From Muribaculaceae bacterium (lineage in GTDB: Bacteria > Bacteroidota > Bacteroidia > Bacteroidales > Muribaculaceae): a DNA stretch of 64,000 nt. The stretch is from the NCBI GenBank assembly GCA_029058745.1, contig JAIDXM010000035.1, forward strand, positions 18,956 through 82,955, given 5' to 3'. The notes beneath the pieces were generated by a model. The model was not told where the DNA came from and searched no databases. It was given only the letters and a program-made list of their open reading frames with translations. The position numbers and the translations under genes are program-made. The number at the start of each line of letters is the position of its first letter. Within the stretch, counting starts at the first letter, position 1. Shown here piece after piece: positions 48,719 to 58,396 of the stretch.

Positions 48719-49636
48719 TTATTTCTTCATTGTGAAATGTTTTGCTGCGAGGCGATAGCCGTCGGCGAACACTTCCACAGTGTAGTCGCCGGGGGTCAGG
48801 GTGGTGTTGACATCCCAATATACGCTCAGGCTCACTTCCTCGTTGGCATACTCAATCTGTCGGTGTGCGGTGCATTGCACTGTCGATCCGTCGAGATTGA
48901 ACGAACCGCCACCTCCAAGAAGGGAGCCCTCCGGACTTACTATTCGGATATAGAAATCTTTCATCCCGGCGGCCGCTGTGTTGTTGGGACTTACAGTGAA
49001 GCTTACACCAAGCTGACGGGCCTTGGTTATGTTTTTCTCCACCTTGCCCTTCTTGTTGTATGCCTTTAGCGAAACTCCTGTTATGTTCAGTTTTTTAGCC
49101 AGCTTTACGGTCTGCGTGAGCTGTTCGTTCTGCGTAGTGGCCACCGTCACCTGAGAGGCCAGCTGCTGGTTTCTCTGGTTGACCACCTCAATCTCTTTGC
49201 GAAGGCCTTCGTTCTCCTCTCCGAGGCGTTTTATCTCCTCCAGGTAGTGTTTCACGATTCCTTTGAGTGTGGCAATCTCATTCTCAAGGTCTTTTATGCG
49301 CTTACGGTTGGCGGCATTGCTTTGTTTCGCCTGATTCAGTTCGGTGAGGAGCCCCTCCACTTTGAGTCTGGCTTCGTTGTATTTCTGCACCAGCGAGTCG
49401 TTTTTGAGATAAACTTGCTGGTCTTCATACTGGTTGAAGTCGGCATTCAACTGGTTGAACTCGTTTGTGAGCAGGAGACGGTCGTTTGCCAGACGGAGGT
49501 TTTCCGTTTCGGCTCGCGCTTCATTCACCTCATTGGTGCGGTTGGCATTTGAAATGATGAGCACTACTACGAGAGCGACGAGACATATTAGGGCGGCACA
49601 TCCGCCATAGATGATAATCTTCTGGTTCTTGTTCAT
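48719..49636 (-). CDS. Hypothetical membrane-anchored coiled-coil protein
   Basis: N-terminal TM (IIIYGGCAALICLVALVVVLII), long coiled coil, C-terminal beta domain. Confidence 0.8.
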   Translation of the reverse strand: MNKNQKIIIYGGCAALICLVALVVVLIISNANRTNEVNEARAETENLRLANDRLLLTNEFNQLNADFNQYEDQQVYLKNDSLVQKYNEARLKVEGLLTELNQAKQSNAANRKRIKDLENEIATLKGIVKHYLEEIKRLGEENEGLRKEIEVVNQRNQQLASQVTVATTQNEQLTQTVKLAKKLNITGVSLKAYNKKGKVEKNITKARQLGVSFTVSPNNTAAAGMKDFYIRIVSPEGSLLGGGGSFNLDGSTVQCTAHRQIEYANEEVSLSVYWDVNTTLTPGDYTVEVFADGYRLAAKHFTMKK

Positions 49637-49737
49637 AGACGGTCATAGGGCATTGTTGCCCATCAGGGTGCAAATTTACAACGAAAATAGTTAACGCGCA
49701 AACGGTATCGGCTCTATATTCCACATGCGGGTTTATA

Positions 49738-49783
49738 AAAAGATTTTGACCGATGTTCTCAAGGAGAGCATCGGTCAAATCTT
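49738..49783 (-). terminator. Terminator of the small lipoprotein gene
   Basis: Near-perfect hairpin aaagattttgaccgatg.../...catcggtcaaatcttt, T-tract on minus strand. Confidence 0.75.
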
Positions 49784-49810
49784 TGCTTTTTGTCTTATTT
49801 CTTGCTGAGA

Positions 49811-50017
49811 TTATTCAGCGGCAACAGCAGCGGCAGCAGCTACAACTGTGTCAACGGCTGCGGAATCAGCTGCTACAGAGTCAACTGCAACTTCCTCAAC
49901 TGCAACTTCCTCTACAACTACAGAATCGCTGTCAGCAACTTCTGCATTCTTGTTACCACCACAGCTAACCATAGCTACGCTGAAAAGAACAGCAAGTGAA
50001 AGAACTACTTTTTTCAT
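49811..50017 (-). CDS. Small Ala/Val/Glu-rich lipoprotein (68 aa)
   Basis: MKKVVLSLAVLFSVAMVSCGGNK signal and lipobox; dedicated terminator. Confidence 0.75.
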   Translation of the reverse strand: MKKVVLSLAVLFSVAMVSCGGNKNAEVADSDSVVVEEVAVEEVAVDSVAADSAAVDTVVAAAAAVAAE

Positions 50018-50314
50018 CTCTTTAAAATTTAAAATAATAAAACAATTTTTTTGCTATCAAAAACGGTGCAAATTTAATACTTATTTTTGTAATAAGAACA
50101 ATCGACGATAAGTTTTTTTAATGAATTTTGAAGTTTGATATAATATTTAACTGAATTAAGTTAAATTATTGTTGATTTAACACTATTTCAATGATGCGAC
50201 ATCTAATCGTAATGAGATTATGAGACTTCCCGATTGCGATAATCGTGGAGTGGTGATTATATCATCCGGGTATCTCCGGATGTCTGGATGGCATCTGCCG
50301 GATGTATATGACGG

Positions 50315-50346
50315 AAAAGAGAGGGGCGTATATGCTCCTCTCTTTT
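50315..50346 (-). terminator. Terminator of tRNA-Leu
   Basis: 13-bp stem aaaagagaggggc/gctcctctctttt with one wobble. Confidence 0.65.
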
Positions 50347-50349
50347 CTG

Positions 50350-50431
50350 TGCCCTAAGCCGGGCTCGAACCGGCACGGATCGCTCCATTGGTGTTTGAGA
50401 CCAACGCGTCTACCAATTCCGCCATCAGGGC
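50350..50431 (-). tRNA. tRNA-Leu (CAA)
   Basis: GCCCTGATGGCGGAATTGGTAGACGCGTTGGTCTCAAACACCAATGGAGCGATCCGTGCCGGTTCGAGCCCGGCTTAGGGCA. Confidence 0.96.
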
Positions 50432-50467
50432 CTTTCCGGGATATGGGGATGTCCCGCTATTGCTCTG

Positions 50468-50499
50468 CAAAGTTAATTCATTTTTTTTAATTGTGCAAA
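50468..50499 (-). promoter_or_regulatory. Promoter TTTG-N20-TAACTTTG for tRNA-Leu
   Basis: CAAAGTTA 50468-50475, CAAA 50496-50499 on plus strand. Confidence 0.75.
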
Positions 50500-50509
50500 A
50501 TCATTTTGA

Positions 50510-51910
50510 TTATTCGTAATGAATTTTTGCTTTTCTTATCACTTTCCAGCATCCGCCTTCGAAAATAGCGGTGCCTGAGGAGTCTGTCACAATCCGTTCT
50601 TTCCCCTCGGTGTTTTCGAGTTCTGCGCAGGAACATGCTCCGGAGAGTGACTCGCGTGGGGTGAGCAGAGCCATTTCCCACACCGTAGGGTCATTGGCGA
50701 CACGGAAAGTGCCGGCGTATCCGTCGGTCGTGTCAAGCCGGTAGATTGAATTGCCGATGTTGAGTGAACGGTCGGCTCTTACGAATATGCCTTTTGCGTT
50801 TGCCCTGCCGAGAAAAATGGTGCGTAGAGGGGTGGCTTGTCTCGGTTGTGTGGCTGCGCCTTGATGTGGCTGGGGGGCAGGGGATGCCTGGGGCTGAGGC
50901 GATGGCATGTCTCGAGTCTCCTGTCCGGAAGAGCTTCCATTGTCGGCGAGCGACGACAATTTCTTTGTGGCCTCGGTGAGCCTTCTGCGCAGAGAGGCTG
51001 TCTCGGCGGTGAGTGATTCGAGGTTAGTCCTGAGCGTGGCATTCTGCGAAGCAAGCTCCTCAATCTTTTTGTTGAGCGTGTGGATTTCGTTGTTTTTCGC
51101 GTTCAGGGTAGCGGCAAACTTTTCACGCATCGTGTTGGCGTCAGCGTTGTCAGGCATTGTGGCCGGAGAGGGACGGACGGGTTTTGCCGAGCCGGCTCCG
51201 CCGTTTTTTTTCATGACATTGGATGCGAAAACCACCAGAGCCACCACCACTCCGACAAGTATGCACAGGATGATGATGTAGATCCACGTATGGTTTTCCG
51301 CTTTTTCGATTTCCTCTTCCGGGTCGGCGGAAAGGGCGTCGGTTGCCGCTGACAGGGTGTTTATGATGCTGTCGGTGGCCGCGACTTCTGCGTCAGCCTC
51401 GGGGGTGGGTGCGGCAGATGTTGTCGCGGGCTTTTCTGAAGTCGCTGCGGCTGTGTTGTGGGATGCTGTGACAGATGGTTTGGCTTGATTTCCGGTCTCC
51501 GGCTTTTTAGCGGCTTTCTGAGGCGGGGTGACAGTCATCGCCTCAAGTTTCCTGCGGGCCTTTGATTTCCCGATTTTCCCTTTGTCGAGGAGTCCTTTCG
51601 AAGCGAATGCAGTGTTTCCCCAATATTCCACGAGCCGTTTTTTGTCCCAGGACGCGTAATCCTTAGGGACGGGGATGGACTTGAAGGCTTTGAGGTTTTC
51701 TTTCTCCTTAGGTTTGAGTACTCTCTCAAGTTCGGCCATTGTCTTGGGTTTTGAACTGTCGAGATATCCGGAGCCGTCGTTGGCATAGCGCAGGTATGTC
51801 TGTGCCGCTATGGTGCGAGCCTGCTCCATCTCTTTGTCGGTCACGGCATAAGCCGGCAACGTAGCGCTGAATGCGAGCAGGATTGAGATGATATGGATCA
51901 GCTGTTTCAT
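50510..51910 (-). CDS. Hypothetical secreted/membrane protein with TM and coiled coil
   Basis: Signal MKQLIHIISILLAFSATLPAYA; internal TM; ATG at 51910 preferred. Confidence 0.78.
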   Translation of the reverse strand: MKQLIHIISILLAFSATLPAYAVTDKEMEQARTIAAQTYLRYANDGSGYLDSSKPKTMAELERVLKPKEKENLKAFKSIPVPKDYASWDKKRLVEYWGNTAFASKGLLDKGKIGKSKARRKLEAMTVTPPQKAAKKPETGNQAKPSVTASHNTAAATSEKPATTSAAPTPEADAEVAATDSIINTLSAATDALSADPEEEIEKAENHTWIYIIILCILVGVVVALVVFASNVMKKNGGAGSAKPVRPSPATMPDNADANTMREKFAATLNAKNNEIHTLNKKIEELASQNATLRTNLESLTAETASLRRRLTEATKKLSSLADNGSSSGQETRDMPSPQPQASPAPQPHQGAATQPRQATPLRTIFLGRANAKGIFVRADRSLNIGNSIYRLDTTDGYAGTFRVANDPTVWEMALLTPRESLSGACSCAELENTEGKERIVTDSSGTAIFEGGCWKVIRKAKIHYE

Positions 51911-52056
51911 TATTAAAAGGTAAAAGCTTGAATGTTTTCCAGGGCTTATGCCAGATGGCAAGTCGGAACCCCGGTCTGTTTATTCAAATGCAAAAGTAAT
52001 AAAAAAAACATCAGGAGAGGTCAGTATGATGAAATTTTTTGTGAATCGACGCCGGC

Positions 52057-53439
52057 TCAAAGCTCTTTCCTCAGACGGGCCACGGGGATTCCCTGGCGGT
52101 CGCGGTATTTTGCCACCGTGCGTCTGCTTACTTCATATCCTCTTGACTCCATTATGCTTCTGATTCTTTCGTCGCTCAGCGGATGTTTCTTGTCTTCTCC
52201 ATCCACGATGGCCGCTATCTCGGCTTCAATCTTGCGGTTGGTAAGGGCCTCCGATGAGTCTTCCCCTTCGTCGCCAATAGAGTCGCTGAAGAAAAATCTC
52301 AGCGGGAACACCCCCCAGGGAGTCTGGACAAATTTGTTGGTGGTGGCTCTTGAGATTACAGAGAGGTCATATCCGGTAATTGCCGCGAGGTCTTTTATCA
52401 TCATCGGTTTGAGTCTATAAACGTCCTCGGTGATGAAATATTCGTGTTGTATTTTCATTATTGCCGCCATGACATTCAGTAGGGTCTCCTGTCGTTGGCG
52501 GAGGATACGTATGAAATCGCGGGCGTCATTATATCGGGAGGATATGAACTCGAACCCCTTCTTGTCTTTTTTACGGCTGTTGGCGTCCATTTCCCTTACC
52601 GCTTCAGTGAAAGTCTTGTCGATTGCCAGTTCCGGGATGCGGTTGTTGAGGGCCACCGTGAGTTGGCCATCCTCATTGTTGATGACAAGGTCGGGGATTA
52701 TCACGTTGGCGCTGTCGGCGGAGGAATCTACCGCTGAACCCGGCTTGGGATTCAACGACAGTATCATGTCGATGGCGTTTTTCACGCGGTATTTGTCGAT
52801 TTTCAGTCCGGAGATGATACGGTGGGTGTGTTTCATTGAGAATGCGTCGAACTGATGGTCGATAATGTCGAGCGCGTCCTTCCTTGTCTGTGAGTCGGGA
52901 AGGTGGAGCAGCTGTATGCGCAGGCATTCCTGCAGGCTCGTGGCTCCGACTCCGAAGGGTTCGAGGTTCTGCACGGTCTCGAGGGCTTGTCGTGCCTCGT
53001 CGGCAGATATGTCGATGCCGGGGCCGAACGCCATGTCGTTTATAAGCGATGCGAGTGGCCGCCGAAGGTATCCGTTGGAGTCCAGGCTTCCTATGATGAA
53101 CCGGGCCGCCTGTCCGATTTTTTCGGGTATGTTGCTTTCCGAGAGTTGTCGGAGAAGGGAATCATAAAGCGACTCGCCGGAATCGGGCGGAGAGAAGTCG
53201 TAGTCCTGGAAATCATCGGGCGAAGTGTTCCTTTGAGACAGCCTGTATGCCGGAATGTTGTTGTCCGGTTCCGGAGTGTTGTCGATGGCTTCAAGCGCCG
53301 GGTTGTCGTCGAGTTCCTTGTCAATGGCGTCCTCAAGTTCAGGCGCAGTGAGTTCCAGCAGCTTTACAAACCTTAGCTGCTGTGCCGAAAGCCTCATCGT
53401 GAGTCGTTGGTCGAGTGATAGCGTCTGATTCGGATCCAT
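52057..53439 (-). CDS. rpoN: RNA polymerase sigma-54 factor
   Basis: SLDQRLTMRLSAQQLRFVKLLELTAPELEDAIDKELDDNPALE; RpoN-box-like region SRRTVAKYRDRQGIPVARLRKEL. Confidence 0.95.
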   Translation of the reverse strand: MDPNQTLSLDQRLTMRLSAQQLRFVKLLELTAPELEDAIDKELDDNPALEAIDNTPEPDNNIPAYRLSQRNTSPDDFQDYDFSPPDSGESLYDSLLRQLSESNIPEKIGQAARFIIGSLDSNGYLRRPLASLINDMAFGPGIDISADEARQALETVQNLEPFGVGATSLQECLRIQLLHLPDSQTRKDALDIIDHQFDAFSMKHTHRIISGLKIDKYRVKNAIDMILSLNPKPGSAVDSSADSANVIIPDLVINNEDGQLTVALNNRIPELAIDKTFTEAVREMDANSRKKDKKGFEFISSRYNDARDFIRILRQRQETLLNVMAAIMKIQHEYFITEDVYRLKPMMIKDLAAITGYDLSVISRATTNKFVQTPWGVFPLRFFFSDSIGDEGEDSSEALTNRKIEAEIAAIVDGEDKKHPLSDERIRSIMESRGYEVSRRTVAKYRDRQGIPVARLRKEL

Positions 53440-53688
53440 TGTCGGAAAATGATTAGGGGGATGCGTCATGCCGCATCCCTTTAATTGCAATGCGAAATTA
53501 GTATAAAATATGCACGTGTGATAAAAAAACAGGAAAAAAATTGTTGATTCGATAAAAAATGCTTAAATTCGCGTCTCGAATACGGGCGGCATCTGTTGCA
53601 TGCCCGGGAAATCCGTGGCTGATGTCCGGCTTGAAGCCTGATGCTACGGGAAGAATGATAACAACGAAGAATATATAGCAAACAGAAA

Positions 53689-54369
53689 ATGGCATCCCAG
53701 AACCAGAACAATCAGGATGAGACTGCAATCGACAAGGTAAATTCCCACCTCACTGAGGCCGGTAACAAGATTGCGGGCAACAAGAAAATTATATTTTGGG
53801 GCGTAGGCGCGATCCTTGTGGTGGCATGCTTCACGCTCAGCTATCTTTTCATATACCGCAATCCTCACGTGCAGAAATCTTATGAGGCATACAACCGTGT
53901 TGAAATCAATGCCACCAATGATTCTGTAGCCGCAGCCGGATATAAGGAGGTGGCCGAGAAGTATAAAGGGAGCGCGGCCGGAAATCTTGCCGCTCTCAGT
54001 GCCGGCGAGGCCCTCTATAACGAGGGGAAATATCAGGAGGCTGCCGAGTGTCTTAAAAAATTCTCTTCTAAAGATGTCGTGCTTGATGCTAACGCCATGG
54101 TTCTTACCGGCGACTGCTATGTCAACCTGAAGAAGTATGACGAGGCGATAGAATACTATCAGAAAGCGGTGAGAAAGGCCGACGGCAACCCGCAGATTGT
54201 GCCGAGAACTCTCTTGAAGGAGGCCAATGTGTATGATGAGCAGAAAAAATATGACAAGGCTCTCGAATGCTATACGACTATAAAGAATGATTTCCCGGAG
54301 TTCCAGCTTGGAAACGGGGTCGGGATTGATGCGTATATCGCTCGTGAGAATGCGCGTCTCGGAAAATAA
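53689..54369 (+). CDS. Membrane-anchored tetratricopeptide repeat protein
   Basis: One TM then TPR pattern (AGEALYNEGKYQEAAECLKKF; YVNLKKYDEAIEYYQKAVRKAD). Confidence 0.9.
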   Translation: MASQNQNNQDETAIDKVNSHLTEAGNKIAGNKKIIFWGVGAILVVACFTLSYLFIYRNPHVQKSYEAYNRVEINATNDSVAAAGYKEVAEKYKGSAAGNLAALSAGEALYNEGKYQEAAECLKKFSSKDVVLDANAMVLTGDCYVNLKKYDEAIEYYQKAVRKADGNPQIVPRTLLKEANVYDEQKKYDKALECYTTIKNDFPEFQLGNGVGIDAYIARENARLGK

Positions 54370-54463
54370 AACGTGTAGCCGGCGCTTGGATATGGTGACG
54401 GCATCACTCTCAATAGGCAAACACACTCCATAAAATAATAAAACATCTTTGCTTATTTTATGA

Positions 54464-54498
54464 AAAAGGGCAGCGGCTTTAGGGTCGGCTGCCCTTTT
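54464..54498. terminator. Bidirectional terminator between TPR gene and ClC gene, overlapping the ClC 3' end
   Basis: 11-bp stem aaaagggcagc/gctgccctttt, 13-nt loop. Confidence 0.75.
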
Positions 54499-55897
54499 CT
54501 TCAAACCAGTGTATGTGGCGTGCTATGGAGATATAGTTGATTGACCATCCGGATGCTATCCTCATGGTCAAGAATGATGATATCGAGCAGATGCACAGGG
54601 GCAGGATGAAGTCGTAGCCTCTGCTGAATTCCATCACTATAAATATGGCCATTAGCGGAGTGTGGATTGCTCCTGACATAACTCCTGCCATCCCCAGATA
54701 CACGAACAGGGGAACAGGGAGTGATGTCGCGAACAATGTGTTGGACACGGTCGCGAACAGGAATCCGGCCATGCCTCCGGCAAATAGGGTGGGGGCGAAG
54801 TCGCCGCCCACACCTCCGCTGCCGTTGGTGGCAATCACAGCCCAGCTTTTGCATATGAGTATCCCGGCGGCCGCCATTATGAGGCTATTGCCCCCTGCAA
54901 ATAAGCCGCTGAACGGGGAACCGTAGGCCAACACTGAGGTGTCGCCGTCAACCATGCTCTGCAGGATGTCGTAGCCTATGCTGAACATGGATGGGAATAG
55001 ATATACTATAATGCCCACAATCAGGCCTCCCGTGAGGTTGCGTGCCCATTGGTTGCGGAATCCTTTGAAGTAGCTGTCCAAGTGGTTTATCACCGAAGAA
55101 TAGTACAGGCTGTAGATGCCGCAGAAGATGCCGAGACACACTACGAAAGGGGTGAGCTTAGTGTCGAACAGGATGTCTGTGTGGAAATGGAAGTAGGGTT
55201 CCGAGCCCCGGAGTAGATAGACTACGATGAAGGAGGTGAGGCATGAGGCCATGACTGCAAGGACAGAGAATGCAGAGATGTTGACACACAACAGTTCCAA
55301 CGCGTACATCAGGCCGCCGACAGGGGCCATGAAGACGGCGGAGATTCCTGCCGCCGCACCGCATATCATCAATATCTTTAGATTGTTGCTTGCTATGCCG
55401 AAGAATTGTCCGATATTGCTGCCGATGGCCGCGCCTGTATATGCGATCGGCCCCTCGGAACCTGAGGAACCTCCCATTCCCAGTGTGAGGGTGCCTCCTA
55501 TTACTGGGGAATACATGATATTTGCTTTAAGCCTGTAGCATTTGTCTTTTAGGGCGTGTATGAGTTGTGCCCCTCCGTGGGTGAGGTCGGTGTGTATGAC
55601 GTATCGTGTGAAGATGCCGGTCAGCAATATCCCGGCAACCGGGATGAAAGGCAACCACCAGTTGTGGCTCCACCCTCTTATGTGTGGCTCGAACAGCCCG
55701 GCGAGTTTCCCGATGAGAAGGCGGAATAAATAAGATACTATTCCGGTTGCAATCCCGGTTGTGATGGCGAGTATCACGATATGCATATGTGGGGAGAGAT
55801 GCCGTTCGCACCATCTGTTTATTCCGACTGACCATGCAGTGGAATGTCTGTGTGTGGATGTGGTGGGGGATGTGTTGTGTGGAAGTGGCGTTCCCAT
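54479..55897 (-). CDS. ClC family voltage-gated chloride channel/antiporter
   Basis: GMGGSSGSEGPIAYTGAAIGSN; GGVGGDFAPTLFAGGMAG. Confidence 0.94.
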   Translation of the reverse strand: MGTPLPHNTSPTTSTHRHSTAWSVGINRWCERHLSPHMHIVILAITTGIATGIVSYLFRLLIGKLAGLFEPHIRGWSHNWWLPFIPVAGILLTGIFTRYVIHTDLTHGGAQLIHALKDKCYRLKANIMYSPVIGGTLTLGMGGSSGSEGPIAYTGAAIGSNIGQFFGIASNNLKILMICGAAAGISAVFMAPVGGLMYALELLCVNISAFSVLAVMASCLTSFIVVYLLRGSEPYFHFHTDILFDTKLTPFVVCLGIFCGIYSLYYSSVINHLDSYFKGFRNQWARNLTGGLIVGIIVYLFPSMFSIGYDILQSMVDGDTSVLAYGSPFSGLFAGGNSLIMAAAGILICKSWAVIATNGSGGVGGDFAPTLFAGGMAGFLFATVSNTLFATSLPVPLFVYLGMAGVMSGAIHTPLMAIFIVMEFSRGYDFILPLCICSISSFLTMRIASGWSINYISIARHIHWFEEKGSRP

Positions 55898-55979
55898 ATC
55901 TGATTTAGCGGTTGTATTGGATTACGTGTCTTAAAGTACAACAACACATCGTTTGCCGAGGTTTAACAGGTGGTATCCC

Positions 55980-56250
55980 AAAAATAAGACAGGCCTCTTT
56001 CACAAGAAGCCTGTCTGAATGCGAATCAAAATTATTTCTACAAACCTAACATAAACGATTTATTTAATTATATCTCTTCTTTACTTCTGTTGATGAACCT
56101 AAATCTTTTTTACTTAAGATTACCTGATGAAACCAACCTTTAAACAACCTGTCTTTACCTGTGGAATCAATTCCTGGTTTCGGGTGTCGGGGGGATGAGA
56201 AGCCTTCCCCTAAGGGTGGGCGGCTTCAGAGGCCCCCGTTGTTCTCCCGG
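55980..56250 (-). ncRNA. Candidate non-coding RNA of about 270 nt, family unassigned
   Basis: Consensus promoter at 56257-56288, structured 5' region (ggggg...gaagcc...ggcttc...ccccc), terminator at 55982-56016, no ORF of meaningful size. Confidence 0.65.
55982..56016 (-). terminator. Terminator of the 56250-55980 minus-strand RNA candidate
   Basis: agacaggc/gcctgtct stem; TTATTTTT tract on minus strand. Confidence 0.75.
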
Positions 56251-56256
56251 ACGATG

Positions 56257-56288
56257 CAAAGTTAACCATGCCGTCTTCTTTTTCCAAA
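56257..56288 (-). promoter_or_regulatory. Promoter TTTG-N20-TAACTTTG for the ncRNA candidate
   Basis: CAAAGTTA 56257-56264, CAAA 56285-56288 on plus strand. Confidence 0.75.
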
Positions 56289-56450
56289 CGATATAATGTG
56301 GATATTAGTTCAAATATAGAGTGTTTGTTGTGTAAGTTGTTGATAATTAATAGATGGATAAAATTGAATATAGACTATATATAGTGTGTGATATGGTGTG
56401 GAATAGTGGTTTCAGGCCCTGTTGTTTTCTTGTGCCGGACAGGGTGCGGA

Positions 56451-58103
56451 CTATTTGGATTGGGTGGGGGCCTGCCCGTCGGGGGTTGACCCCTGGCGAC
56501 CGAGGTTGGCCACGTTGGCATCGAAGTTGTCATGGTCGATGGCCCTGTTTCGCATCCTGTTGCGGTAGGAATAAACAGTGTTGACAGAGTAATTGAGAAT
56601 CTGGGCAATCTTTGCGCTCTGTTCCACGCCGAGCCTTACGAACGCATATATCCTGAGTTCGGGGGTGAGAGGGTCGTCCTTTGAGATGCGGATTTGTTTG
56701 TCGGGTTTAAGAAGGGTGTTGATGCTATCCACGAAATCCGGGAATATGTCGAGAAGGGCCTTGTCGATTAGCTGATAGAATTCCTCATCGTTGTCTTCAG
56801 TGAATTTTCCGGAGTTGATTAGTTTGAGCAGGTCGTCTGATTGGCCTGCGCTGATTTTCCTGATGACAAGTTTTGAGAGCTGGTCAAGACGTGAGGCGTA
56901 GCTTGAGCACAGGCTTATGAAATTACCTACATATGTCTCCAGTTTCTTCGATGACAGCGCGAGTTTCTTCTCGTTGGCATGTATGCGGCGGTAGCCTCGG
57001 ATAATGCCCACAAGCAATGTGACAACAGCCAGGAGCAAGGCGAATGTCACGATGAGATATGCCATGATGTGTTTCTTCGATGAGTCGAGCTTGGAACTGT
57101 AGGCCTCATCGATAACTGGCATCAGAGATGCGATGGATACGGTTCTCATACGGATGTTCCCGCTGTTGGCGTTTTCAAGAGCGAAGTTGATATAGTTGAA
57201 TGCATTGTCGAAGTCCCCATGTTCGTAAAGCCAGTTGGCAAGAGTGGGGAGCGCGATTCCTTCCTTGATGCAGCCTTTTATGTCGCATTCAGCCGCCAGG
57301 GCAAGATTTTTGGCATATCCTTTGAAATCACCTTTGCTTTTATACACCTCGGCAAGCTGGAATGCCGCCATGCCGTAGAGGTTGCTTTCCGCAGGCAATT
57401 TGCTCATGAGATTCTCCAGAGTGGACTTGGCGTTTGATATTTTTCCCTCAGACACGAGGCGTTCGCAAAATATGAACCGATGGAACATGTCGTTCTCCGG
57501 CAGATATCGGAGGAGACTGTCGTCGCACTCGATGTATTGCCTGCGGTATTTCTCGGCATATATTGAATGGTCCTGCACATACGATGACATGTATGAATAG
57601 AGCATTCGTGCGGATTTCCAGAATTCGGTTTTCTCTTCCTTCGACATGGCAGTGTGCCTGATGGAGTCGATAGTCTGCTTTGCAGGGATGAACAGCCCTG
57701 CCGTGCTCAGTGCGTTCGCCACGGCGAGGTGTGCCCTTGTTTTCATCGACGAAGAGTCGGGGGGCGCGAGCTGAAGGGCGATGGATGCGTAGTGAAGCGA
57801 AGAGTCGGCATTCACTTGTCTGTATGTCTCCGCAATTTCGAAGGCGGTGTGCCATCTCTTTATGGGAGAGGAGGGTTGACGGAGAGCCCTTTTAAGGGAA
57901 TCGAACCGCTCATCTTTCTGTTTCTGATAACGGGGGGCGGATGCGATGGCATCGTTCAGTCTGGCAAGTTCGCGGCCCGGAAGCAACGATTCTGATTCAG
58001 GGAGACGGTTGTTTCCGCCGGAACATGCGGCTGAAAATAAAAGTATGATTGTCGCGGAAATCACGGATGCGATTGACAGGAGGTGTCGGTTTGTATGTTT
58101 CAT
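56451..58103 (-). CDS. DUF6377-like membrane regulator with TPR-like sensor, TM and C-terminal HTH
   Basis: Lipobox-like LLFSAACSGG; TM AYLIVTFALLLAVVTLLVGII; HTH GVEQSAKIAQILNYSVNTVYSYRNRMRNRA. Confidence 0.78.
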   Translation of the reverse strand: MKHTNRHLLSIASVISATIILLFSAACSGGNNRLPESESLLPGRELARLNDAIASAPRYQKQKDERFDSLKRALRQPSSPIKRWHTAFEIAETYRQVNADSSLHYASIALQLAPPDSSSMKTRAHLAVANALSTAGLFIPAKQTIDSIRHTAMSKEEKTEFWKSARMLYSYMSSYVQDHSIYAEKYRRQYIECDDSLLRYLPENDMFHRFIFCERLVSEGKISNAKSTLENLMSKLPAESNLYGMAAFQLAEVYKSKGDFKGYAKNLALAAECDIKGCIKEGIALPTLANWLYEHGDFDNAFNYINFALENANSGNIRMRTVSIASLMPVIDEAYSSKLDSSKKHIMAYLIVTFALLLAVVTLLVGIIRGYRRIHANEKKLALSSKKLETYVGNFISLCSSYASRLDQLSKLVIRKISAGQSDDLLKLINSGKFTEDNDEEFYQLIDKALLDIFPDFVDSINTLLKPDKQIRISKDDPLTPELRIYAFVRLGVEQSAKIAQILNYSVNTVYSYRNRMRNRAIDHDNFDANVANLGRQGSTPDGQAPTQSK

Positions 58104-58396
58104 GGATTTTAGCAGGCTGCTGTTGTTTGCGTGTGAGTAGCAGCCGTTCTGGATTTGATTAAAACATTGATGAGCCTTAATTCAGACAACTGCTATAGAC
58201 TTGGATAATGTTAAAGCGCAAATATAAGGAAAATTTTTGTAATTTTGCATTGGATAAGGGATATGTTTTGCATTTTCTTATCATTTTCAACTCGATACCG
58301 GAGCGTTTTGGGAATGAAAACCTCGGCCTGTGTGCCGTATTGATTCCGTTGTTGTCGTGTGGAGGGTTGGCAAGTGGAAATTACAGTAGGACTCAC

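Noticed and set aside
53644-54504. 286-aa ORF antisense to the TPR gene
   Set aside because: Plus-strand TPR frame has clear repeats and TM; the antisense ORF has no recognisable domain and runs across the terminator.
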